Positions 31,381 through 40,289 of a stretch of 64,000 bases of DNA are shown piece by piece; within the stretch, counting starts at the first letter, position 1, and each line of letters begins with the position of its first letter. The DNA is from Siphonodentalium dalli (lineage: Eukaryota; Mollusca; Scaphopoda; Gadilida; Siphonodentaliidae): contig CP136064.1 in assembly GCA_032622095.1 (NCBI GenBank), positions 263,417,863 through 263,481,862 on the forward strand, in the 5' to 3' direction. A program made the position numbers and the translations under genes. Below the pieces are notes generated by a model, which saw nothing but the letters and a program-made list of their open reading frames with translations, had not been told where the DNA came from and made no database searches.

Positions 31381-31991
31381 TCTATTATATATTTTGGAAG
31401 ATCTGTGTGTCTGTCTGTCTGTCTGTGTGTTCGCGATGAACTCGAAAACGGCCCACCCGATTTCGATGAAACTTGGTATGTGGGGTTTTTTTTCGGCAGG
31501 GGACAAACATGGGCATATTAATTTGTCCGTGCGACGTCACCTTGACCTTGAAATCGGGTCATTTCAAGGTCAAACGCCCGAATATCACGGGATTTCGATG
31601 AAACTTGGTATGTGGGGGTACTTTCTTATGGCGAGTCTCATAAGCATATTCATTTGCCCGTGCGACGTGACCTTGACCTTGAAATCGGGTAACTTCAAGG
31701 TCAAATCGCCAATTTTGATGGGATTTCGACGAAATTTGATACGTGGGGTTACTTTTGTCCACTGATTGTTTTGGACGGGTCCAATCGTGACCCCGACCAG
31801 ACCTTGACCTTCAAAATGATCAATTCAAGGTCAAATCGGGTAAAACCGGATGGATTTCGACGGGCACGTTTGTCGGGTACTTTTGTCCGGGAAGTGTTTT
31901 TGGACTGGTCAAATCGTGACCCCACTTGACCTTTACCTTCAAAATGGCCAATTCAAGGTCAAAGCCCGGACGAAGTCGGGTCACCTTCTAG
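31381..31991 (+). mobile_element. Helitron, family H2, second of a tandem pair, complete
   Basis: Starts TCTATTATATATTTTGGAAG directly after the CTAG of the first copy, and ends with the same hairpin (CCCGGACGAAGTCGGG) and CTAG at 31988-31991, followed by T. 611 bases, non-coding. It holds four diverged ~125-bp modules, each with GACCTTGA and TTCAAGGTCA words in inverted arrangement. Confidence 0.78.
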
Positions 31992-32349
31992 TATATATAT
32001 ATATATACGGAAGTCTCAAATTATATAGTAGATAGATAGACTAGCTGGGTACCCGTCCTGACGGGGAGAGTCGTTGTGTTTTTTTTTTATAGTTATGTTT
32101 TAACTCACCAACACCCCAAAAATGGTGGAAATCGGCCCAGCGGATACCGAGATACAGGTTCAAGGTCATTTGAAAGGTCATGGTCACGCCGCACGGGCAT
32201 CCGGGTGTGACGAAAACGTTTGGGCCGTTCTCATTCCTTTTGTGAAGTTTGTATTCTTGAGTGGATGAAAGTTAAGAAGGAATGTCCTATATGCCGAGCA
32301 GCCATAACGACTCATATGAGGTCTATCGTCCTCGATTGTTAAAATTGGT

Positions 32350-32810
32350 GTCAACCTAATTTGATATTTTCAAATCGATGGTAGCTTGGCGTGAGAATGA
32401 GGTATGTGAATCGACCAGTCAGCAGGTAATCAGAATACATTGAAAATGTTCACATTGTTGTCAAGCAAAGTTTATATTTACACAATTAAGTACGCCAGTC
32501 AACAGGTCATCAGAATACATTGAGAAAGTTCAAATTGGTGCCAAGCAAAGTTGATATTTACAAATTGAGTAAATGGTTGCATGGCGTAGGAATGAGGCAA
32601 ATGAATTGACCAGTCATCAGAATACATTGAAAAGGTTCAAATTGGCGTCAAGCTTAGTTGATATTCACAAATCGATGGTAGCTTGACGTGAGAATGAGGC
32701 AAATGAATCGTCCAGTTAGCAGGTAATAAGAATACATTGAGAAAGTTCAAACTGGCGTCAAACAATGTTTATATTTACAAATTAGGCAAATGGTAGTTTG
32801 GCTATGATTT
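32350..32810. repeat. ~120-bp tandem repeat in the H1 Helitron
   Basis: About four diverged units. Each holds AGCTTGGCGTGAGAATGAGG, a CCAGTCAGCAGGTAATCAGA-type block, and AATACATTGAAAAAGTTCAA-type text. It lies between the helicase stop and the element's 3' hairpin. Confidence 0.8.
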
Positions 32811-32898
32811 GGTCGTCCCATTCATTGAGAACTTCTGAGTGAATATCTCTCATGCTGGAACGGAAAGGCAATTTGAGTAATGGTCTTTTCTGCACAGC

Positions 32899-34454
32899 CT
32901 ATTCTAGAACCTCCCGGTGAACGACATTCCTCGTCTCTCTCGACGGTGAATTTATGAACAAAACAGCGGGCGAACCAACACGCGAACATGCAACATAAAG
33001 TTGACAATGCGAAAAGCAAGGATCATTCAACTCCACCCCGACAACTTTCATGGTTTGGCCTTGCGATTTGTTGATGGTCATCCCGAAACTCAATCTCACT
33101 GGGAATTGGAGCCGCCGGAATTCGATGGGTGAATCCGAAGGGATAAGTGGAATCCGTGGTATAAAAACTGACTCTCCCTGTGCGCAACCAGTTAGTATTG
33201 TCGCCTCGATCGCCAGTCGTGTGCCATTGAACAGCTTGGGGGATCTAAGTTCCGGAGGAGCATGATGGGACAACCTTCCTTCAGATTCAGCTGATGAGGG
33301 GGCAGCCCAGTAGGTTTGAGGGTATTCAGAAACTCAGTTGGAACTGTGTCAACTGACTTAAACAAACGGACTTCTCCTGGTATTAGGTTCAACAAAATAT
33401 CGTTTATCCTATCAACTGTATCATTCTTTGGCGCTAGTGGATGCTGAACATCGGGCCTCTTATTGGCATCAATAACAACCGTCATGTTCGCTGATGGATG
33501 TAGTTCGAGAGCATATTTCAAGGATCTGACATACGCATTTTCTGCGTGCAGCAATTCCTGAATGAGGAAAATAACTTCTGGGCAAGTTCCGCTAGCGTGA
33601 GTGTTGCGAATCTCAGCCTCTCGTTCAGAGTCGTCAACAAAATATATCTGGAGGAAATGGGGTTGATCATCTGCACCAGGTAGCAGGGAGCCTATCCTGT
33701 GATAAACCTGCCCCTGAACCTTGAATGTAGGCATGAAACCCCCCTCCGCAATGGCATATCCACCAAATGACGTCATCTGGAACGCCGCATTGTATCGCCT
33801 TATGTTGGAGATAATATTTCGATTCCGCCGTCAAGCCGGCAAATAAACCAAGCAAAGGCTGTGGAGGGTCTTCGAAATTCTCGAGTTCAATTTTGCCACT
33901 TACACAACAGATACCAGGCGATTCGCCCGGCCATTTGAGTGCCGCACACCGAGTACAGATAACTGCCATGGCGCCAATCTGCACGTCAGGGGATAACTGG
34001 TAATCTATATGAGGTAAGTAGGCAAAGGTGGCCTCCATCCATTGGTCACCATCACGCCGATGACGTCGATCATTAAAAGACCTATTTCTCTCTGTTTCTA
34101 TTCGACGTCGTCGATCATTAAAAGACCAATTTATCTCTGTTTCTATTCGACGTTCGCGTTGTTCGTCTGTTTCTACCGCTCGAGAAGCTTGTGTTTGGAC
34201 TCTATTATAATCGAGTCGACGGTCGCGTTGCTCATCCGTTTCTACCGCTAGAGAAGCTTGTGTTTTAACTTTATTAGAATCGAGTCGACGGTCGCATTGT
34301 TCATCCGTTTCTACCGCTCGAGAAGCTTGTGTTTGGACTCTATAGACTCGAGTCGACGGTCACGTTGCTCGTCCGTTTCATCATGAACGCGAGATGTCAG
34401 CTTGCGCCGAACGTCCCTGCTTCTTTTACCGATATTCGATTTCTTGGGTGGCAT
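32899..34454 (-). pseudogene. Helitron RepHel protein, internally deleted and frameshifted
   Basis: Minus strand. The probable start ATG is at 34454-34452 (MPPKKSNIGKRSRDVRRKLT), typical of Helitron proteins. It is followed by ETDEQR.RRLDS-type repeats (34400-34066; a one-base loss in the first unit shifts the frame), then the N-terminal zinc-binding segment ICTRCAALKWPGESPGICC, then SFGGYAIAEGG and VYHRIGSLLPG. After VVIDANKRPDVQHP the frame jumps directly to KNDTVDRINDILL, which belongs near the C terminus of the Pif1-type helicase. The HUH nuclease domain and helicase motifs I-IV are therefore missing. The remaining C terminus shows NLKEGCPIMLLRNL, TINKSQGQT and YVACSRV (helicase motifs V/VI region) and ends at 32899. 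Another frameshift lies near 33220. In an intact element this protein nicks and unwinds DNA for rolling-circle transposition; this copy cannot. Confidence 0.88.
34066..34400 (-). repeat. ~75-bp tandem repeat encoding the Helitron N-terminal repeat
   Basis: Four or so units around CGACGGTCGCGTTGCTCATC and GAGAAGCTTGTGTTT (plus strand). On the minus strand they encode ASRAVETDEQR.RRL-type peptides. Such ETPEQR-like repeats are usual before the Helitron zinc-binding region. Confidence 0.8.
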
Positions 34455-35145
34455 CTGTCCGATGCGAGACTTAAAACCAACCCAAATATGGGAAATATAA
34501 AGTGCGCTATTGTATAAGGCAATTTAGCACTGCGGCTCATTGTAAACTATAAAATCTGAACAGTCACAGTATTCAGGCAATTTAGCATTGTAAACTATAA
34601 AACAGTCTGAATTCACAAAAAGAATGTCAATGTCTCGAGAATACCATTTCGATAGACCGTTTATAAACAATGCGCATACTAAAACAAATCTGAACAGTCA
34701 CAGTGAAGCGCTGCGTTGATTGTAAACAAACGCTTCGCCAGCCTCATATACAAAAGCCGAAGGAAAATACAAAAACAAATCTGATCAGTCACAGTAATTA
34801 AATGGAAGATTCGTAGAAGCGTTGCGTTGATTGTAAACAAACGCTTCGCCAGTGTCATATACAAAAGCCGAAGGGAATAAAGAGCGTTATTCGGTTAACC
34901 AACCCAAATATGGGAAATATAAAGAGCGTTATTATATAAGGCAATTTAGCACTGCGGCTCAGCGGATCCCGAGATATGAGTTTTGAATGTCAAGGTCACG
35001 CCGCACGGGCAAACGGATAGGCCCATGTTACTCCTCGGGTCAAACTAAACACCCGTACCAAGTTTTGTCAAAATCGGTTCAGCCGTTTTCGAGTCCATCG
35101 CGGACACACACACACACACAAACTTTTCCTCAAATATATAATAGA

Positions 35146-35917
35146 CTAGCTGGGAGGGGAGAGTCGTTATGTTGTTTTTGTATTGGCATCCCCATCTACA
35201 CCAACACCCCAAAAATGGTGGAAATCGGCCCAGCGGAACCCGAGATACAGGTTCAATGTCATTTGAAAGGTCAAGGTCACGCGGCACGGGTATCCGGGTG
35301 TGACGAAATTGCTCAGCGCCTCAAACTACCCCCACACACCAAATTTGGTGGAAAGCGGCCCAGCGGATACCGAGATACGGGTTGAAGGTCATTTGAAAGG
35401 TCAAGGTCACGCCGCACGGGCATCCGGGTGTTACGAAATTGCTCGCGCCTCAAACTACCCCCACACACCAAATTCGGCTCAGCGGATCCCGATATATGAG
35501 TTCAAGGTCACTCGAAGGTTAAGGTGAGAGTCGTTGTGTTGTTTTTTATTTCATTGGCATCCCCATCTACACCCCAAAAATGGTGGAAATCGACCCAGCG
35601 GATACCGAGATATGGGTTCAAGGTCATTTGAAAGGTCAAGCTCACGCCGCACGGGCATCCGGGTGTGACGAAATTGCTCAGCGCCTCAAACTACCCGTTT
35701 CCACCAAAGTCGGTGGAAATCGGCTCAGCGGATCCCGAGATATGAGTTCAAGGTCACTCGAATGTCAAGGTCACGCCGCACGGGCAAACGGATAGGCCCA
35801 TGTTACTCCTCGGGTCAAACTACATACCCGTAACAAGTTTCGTCAAAATCGGTTGAGCCGTTTTCGAGTCCATCGCGGACACACACACACACAAACTTTC
35901 CTTAAATATATATTAGA
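35146..35917 (-). mobile_element. Helitron, family H1, short copy with damaged 3' hairpin
   Basis: CTAG end at 35146-35149. The text from there (CTAGCTGGGAGGGGAGAGTC) lacks the CCCGTC...GACGGG hairpin bases present at 32052-32065. The 5' end TCTAATATATATTTAAGG lies at 35917 on the minus strand. The interior is three or four diverged ~125-bp modules (CGGCCCAGCGGATACCGAGA.., GTCAAGGTCACGCC..). Non-coding. Confidence 0.65.
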
Positions 35918-37821
35918 AGACCAGAAACATGACTATATGAGTGTATATATGAGCGTATATGAGCAAGAACACGGGCGCATGCGAAATTGGACCAGATTTG
36001 ACATTGAATTGACCATTTTGAAGGTCAAGGTCAGGTCGGGGTCATGATTTGACCTGTCCAATACACTCCCCGGACAAAAGTAACCCTATGTATCAAATTT
36101 AGTCCGTAGAAATCCGCCAGTTTTACCCGATTTGATTTCCACTCAAGTAGATAAACGCTCTTTTGATAGCGACGCATCATATACACACGCTCATTAATTA
36201 ATTATGAAGCTTAAAAAGAATCCAGTTAACCAATTGCAATGTAAATAAACCAAACGTGTAGCCAAGAAACAGCTAAGATCTGTTGCACAGCTTTAACCAA
36301 AATTTCGGTCATTCTGGAAGCCATCTCAGGTAAATGGATTCGATCGACTTTTACCCGAGTGTAGATTCGAGACATAGACAATGGATTCTCTCCACTTTAT
36401 TATTAATTTTTTTTATTTTAGAACCCGGGGCTATTGCGGACCACTCATATCGGCTGGAGCACCCCGAAAGAGGTGACCCCACCCTTACGAGATGGTCAAA
36501 TTGCCTGTCGGGGTCAGTCCCCGCTAAAGCGGAAGTCCGTCAGTCAGTCACGACCACTCGTCCTCCTCAGGCTGCGAACCCACACCGTGGAAGTCCCGTC
36601 CGATGGGGTGACCATCGTCGGGGACGTATCTCACAGCACGGGGTCGAGCCAAAATGCCGAGAAGCGATCGAATGAGCACCATCCCCACGGTCCGGAACCC
36701 CAGCCAAATGGAGTAGTGGATGAGAATTTGTTTTTTTTAGTTTTTTTTTAGACCCGGGGCTATTGCGGACCACTCATATCGGCTGGAGCACCCCGAAAGA
36801 GGTGACCCACCCTTACGAGATGGTCAAATTGCCTGTCGGGGTCAGTCCCCGCTAAAGCGGAAGTCCGTCAGTCAGTCACGACCACTCGTCCTCCTCAGGC
36901 TGCGAACCCACACCGTGGAAGTCCCGTCCGATGGGGTGACCATCGTCGGGGACGTATCTCACAGCACGGGCTCGAGCCAAAATGCCGAGAAGCGATCGAA
37001 TGAGCACCATCCCCACGGTCCGGAACCCCAGCCAAATGGAGTGGTGGATGAGAATCGAGGCTCTTGGATGAGATTCCAGACCATAACGATGATGATATTT
37101 AGTGAACTTTTACCCGGCACCTAACACTACATGACTTCGCACTAAGTGAGGTGTGGAAAATAATAGCATAAAAATATAAATGTATCCAAAATAGACTAAG
37201 AATATCAATTGTAACAAAAAATGTATATATCAGAAATTGTAAATGCTATATTTTGGGACGGAGCCGGCAAATGCCGTATTTTCACTCAAGTAGATAAACG
37301 ATTCTTAATAGCCTGCACATTGACAATATCTGTGTGTATTTTACGATATATACGTTCGATGACGTTGTGCTGTTTACGTTGTGTGAATTTAGAGTTGTCC
37401 TTCCTGCATCGGGTCACATCACGCCGTGCCAAGGAGTCTAGCACTGGGGAGCGGAGAAGGGGTGCCGCACGGGAAAACGGATAGGCCCATGTTACTCCTC
37501 GGGTCAAACTACACACCCGTACCAAGTTTCGTCAAAATCGGTTGAGCCGTTTTCGAGTCCATCGCGGAACCAACCCAAATATGGGAAATATAAAGAGCGT
37601 TATTGTATAAGGCAATTTAGCACTGCGGCTCAGCGGATCCCGAGATATGAGTTTTGAAGGTCAAGGTCACGCCGCACGGGTAAACGGATAGCCCATATTA
37701 CTCCTCGGTTCAAACTACACACCCGTACCAAGTTTCGTCAAAATCGGTTGAGCCGTTTTCGAGTCCATCGCGGACACACACATACACACCCTCACACACA
37801 AACTTTCCTCAAATATATATA
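35918..37821. other. Helitron fragments and a duplicated GC-rich repeat
   Basis: No host gene recognised. H1-type sequence recurs at 36000-36140, 37480-37565 and 37630-37820 (ending CTTTCCTCAAATATATATA), without clear 3' ends. The words CCAACCCAAATATGGGAAAT and GGCAATTTAGCACTGCGGCT at 37568-37628 also occur at 34476-34530 and 34897-34960. The duplicated block at 36421-37055 is listed separately. Confidence 0.55.
36421..37055. repeat. Near-identical tandem duplication of a GC-rich ~305-bp repeat
   Basis: 36421-36727 and 36751-37055 are almost identical, from CCCGGGGCTATTGCGGACCA to GGTGGATGAGAAT. They are separated by a T-rich spacer of about 23 bases. Both keep the same open frame (reading EVPSDGVTIVGDVSHSTG..), with no recognised domain. 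A diverged fragment (CCACCCTTACGAGATGGTCA) lies at 28964 inside an H3 Helitron. Confidence 0.85.
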
Positions 37822-37980
37822 GGTTATCACCACCATGTGTGTTTCTGAGATCCGTATTCAAGTCGAGCTGCCTTCTCTGTGCAGTCTATCGACGAGTCCG
37901 TAGGACGAGTCGATAGACAGCCCAGAGAAGGCAGCGAGACTTGAATACGGATCTCGGAAACACACAGGGTGATGATAACC
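37822..37980. mobile_element. Foldback element (159 bp, ~60-bp arms)
   Basis: It begins GGTTATCACCACCATGTGTG and ends CACACAGGGTGATGATAACC, with the arms pairing almost throughout. The apex reads GTCTATCGAC-GAG-TCC-GTA-GGA-CGA-GTCGATAGAC, a stem with one internal loop. It sits exactly at the A/T-rich end of an H1 fragment. Target duplication not resolved. Confidence 0.8.
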
Positions 37981-39058
37981 AATTTATCTTACAATTCGTC
38001 CCATAAAAATGCAATAAAACTCAATTTAAAACAGGAACTATTTTATTACGCGCAACACACAACGTACACAATTCTCAGCACGCGACGTTGTGATAAGTCA
38101 AATTCTGAGAAATTCACGTCACTATTCAAATTCACTTTGGCTGGAATCCGATTCAATGAAGAGGCGACGATATTTTCGTTTCATATGTTCGACATAATTG
38201 TCACTTTTAACAGGATAATTGTATTATTTTATGGTGCAATCTCCTTGGATAGTGATAGTGTTGGCGAGATGCATTGCCGGAGATGACTGTCCATTCATAG
38301 TTTTGGTGAATTTTGAACTTTCCGCACTTCGACAATCGAGTTCTGACTCGCACTAAAATAACCCATTTAGAGGAAATGCAATAAATCACGGACTTTTCGT
38401 AAGTATTCTGTTTTATATCCTTAACATAAGATAAAATTAATTTGATTTTCCCTTCTGTATTTTATCGAATAAAAATGCGTTCAGTAGCTTTTGATCAAGA
38501 CCGTACTGAATTACGGGGAATTCCCTACTTCGCTAAAATAGAAATTGTCAAAATAGTCCGTATTCGTGCGCATTGTAAACAATGTGTAAACTTCGTTCCT
38601 TTTTCGATTTCCAAACATTTTTGGGTGGTTATTTTGAGCTTTTTGGGCACTGTCTCCACATTTTGTCAACTTTATTGAACTAATTATTGATTATTTTACA
38701 TTCGTAGCACACGAGTATATTATTTTACGACTTTTAGTTGGTTATTTAAACGTTTTGTTTTGAAAACAAGGCAGTTGTCGAAACGCACGTGCACCAGCTG
38801 TTGCCATCGAAGATATCCTTGTTGCCATCCAGGATACAAGATCGGAAACCGCCTAGTCGTTTTCGCGTGTATTTGATGAAATATAGCTATATTGTAAGAT
38901 AAATATTAGATATCTGATTTTGTGACGTCACCAATTATTATCTAATAACGAACCAAAGCCGCTTTGGGTCGTATATAGGCTATATCTGATTTTGTGACAT
39001 CACCAATTATTAACTAATACGACGCTCTAATGTTTTAATTTGGGGAGCACTTTTGTCG
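37981..39058. other. Gene-free stretch
   Basis: Open frames at 37969-38286 and 38442-38678 have no known motif or splice context. TCTGATTTTGTGACGTCACC occurs twice (38913 and 38984) with small changes. The AACGAACCAAAGCCGCTTTG palindrome at 38947 matches the one before the Helitron array. Confidence 0.5.
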
Positions 39059-39192
39059 CACAGTAGATCGATGGGCCTAAAGCATTATTGTCGTAATCGG
39101 TTGTCAAGAGGCCAACACAAATCAGTCGATGTGCAACATTCTCCTATTTATATAAACGTCATACAATCATTTATGTGTTTTGTTATTTATAA
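39059..39192. repeat. Direct repeat, left copy (partner 45134-45265)
   Basis: CACAGTAGATCGATGGGCCT through TATTTATAA, about 134 bases, nearly identical to 45134-45265 and in the same orientation. The two bracket the minisatellite and the TIR transposon. Confidence 0.85.
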
Positions 39193-40115
39193 AGTCAGAA
39201 TACCGAGTTAATAAATGTCAGAATTCCGAGTTAAAAGACAGAATTTCAAGTTGATAAAGTCAAAATTCCGAGTTTGGAAAGTCAGAATTCCGAGTTATAA
39301 AGTCAAAATTCCGAGTTATAAAGTCAAAATTCCGAGTTTATAAAGTCATAATTCCGAGTAAAAAAGACAGAATTCCGAGTTATAAAGTCATAATTCCGAG
39401 TTATAAAGATAGAATTCCGAGTTTGGAAAGTCAGAAGAATTCCGAGTTTATAAAGTGAAAATTCCGAGTTAAAAAAACAGAATTCCGAGTTATAAAGATA
39501 GAATTCCGAGTTTGGAAAGTCAGAATTCTGAGTTAAAAAGACAGAATTCCGAGTTATAAAGTCAAAATTCCGAGTTAAAAAGACAGAATTCCGAGTTAAA
39601 AAGACAGAATTCCGAGTTATAAAGTCAAAATTCCGAGTTATAAAGATAGAATTCCGAGTTTGGAAAGTCAGAATTCCGAGTTAAAAAGACAGAATTATTA
39701 GTTGATAAAGTCAGAATTCCGAGTTATAAAGTCAGAATTCCGAGTTATAAAGACATAATTCCGTGTTTATAAAGTCAGAATTCCGGGTTAAAAAGACAGA
39801 ATTCCGAGTTATAAAGTCAGAATTCCGAGTTATAAAGTCAAAATTCCGAGTTATAAAGATAGAATTCCGAGTTTGGAAAGTCAGAATTCCGAGTTAAAAA
39901 GACAGAATTATTAGTTGATAAAGTCAGAATTCCGAGTTATAAAGTCAGAATTCCGGGTTAAAAAGACATAATTCCGTGTTTATAAAGTCAGAATTCCGGG
40001 TTAAAAAGACAGAATTCCGAGTTATAAAGTCAGAATTCCGAGTTATAAAGTCAGAATTCCGAGTTATGAAGACAGAATTCCGAGGTTATAACGTCAGCAT
40101 TCCGTCAATCAAGAC
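39193..40115. repeat. 21-bp minisatellite, about 45 units, with ~214-bp higher-order period
   Basis: The unit is GTCAGAATTCCGAGTTATAA (plus A), with variants at AAGTC/AAGAC and GAGTTA/GAGTTT. Most units hold GAATTC. A block containing GACAGAATTATTAGTTGATA appears at about 39682 and again at about 39896, showing that a 10-unit segment of about 214 bases was duplicated. Confidence 0.95.
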
Positions 40116-40183
40116 TACGCGGAAGTACGATTGTCCTAATTTTACTCTAATTACTTTTACTGATAATCAACCCAGGAAATATA

Positions 40184-40256
40184 GTACAGAGGCCAAAACC
40201 ACAAAAAACCTCTAGAAGTCATTTTTGTCGACATATGAATGTATATAATTGAAACC
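40184..40256. repeat. Left terminal inverted repeat of the transposon
   Basis: Outer 12 bases GTACAGAGGCCA and inner block TTTGTCGACAT.TGAATGTATATAA match the right end inverted; the middle part differs in length (73 against 62 bases). Confidence 0.82.
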
Positions 40257-40289
40257 TTTTTTGGCTTTCAGCAAGGATATGTGTTTCAA

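Larger units (their letters stand above)
29972..32040 (-). mobile_element. Helitron, family H3, fourth copy, interrupted by two H2 Helitrons
   Basis: CTAG end at 29972-29975 with the hairpin CCGCC-ACT-GGCGG (29985-29997). The 5' end is TC at 32040-32039 (TCTATCTATCTACTATATAA). The copy is split at 30666/31992 by 30667-31991; removing that leaves 744 bases. The break lies within the (AC)n/(AT)n tract near the 5' end. Confidence 0.72.
32041..35145 (-). mobile_element. Helitron, family H1, RepHel-derived copy (3.1 kb)
   Basis: Minus strand: TC start at 35145 (TCTATTATATATTTGAGGAA) and CTAG end at 32041-32044. A perfect hairpin (CCCGTC at 32052-32057, GACGGG at 32060-32065) lies 7 bases before the terminal CTAG. 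Both ends abut other Helitrons. It carries the degraded RepHel frame at 32899-34454, a ~120-bp tandem repeat downstream of it (32350-32810), and non-coding repeats upstream (34470-35140). The coding content and ends together identify it as a Helitron. Confidence 0.85.

Noticed and set aside
33050-33265. Plus-strand frame opposite the Helitron helicase
   Set aside because: It is the antisense shadow of the helicase C-terminal coding region on the minus strand.
37861-37925. Active hammerhead ribozyme
   Set aside because: Essential core bases are changed and the flanks pair with each other, so the three-way junction cannot form as required. It is kept only as a possible remnant.
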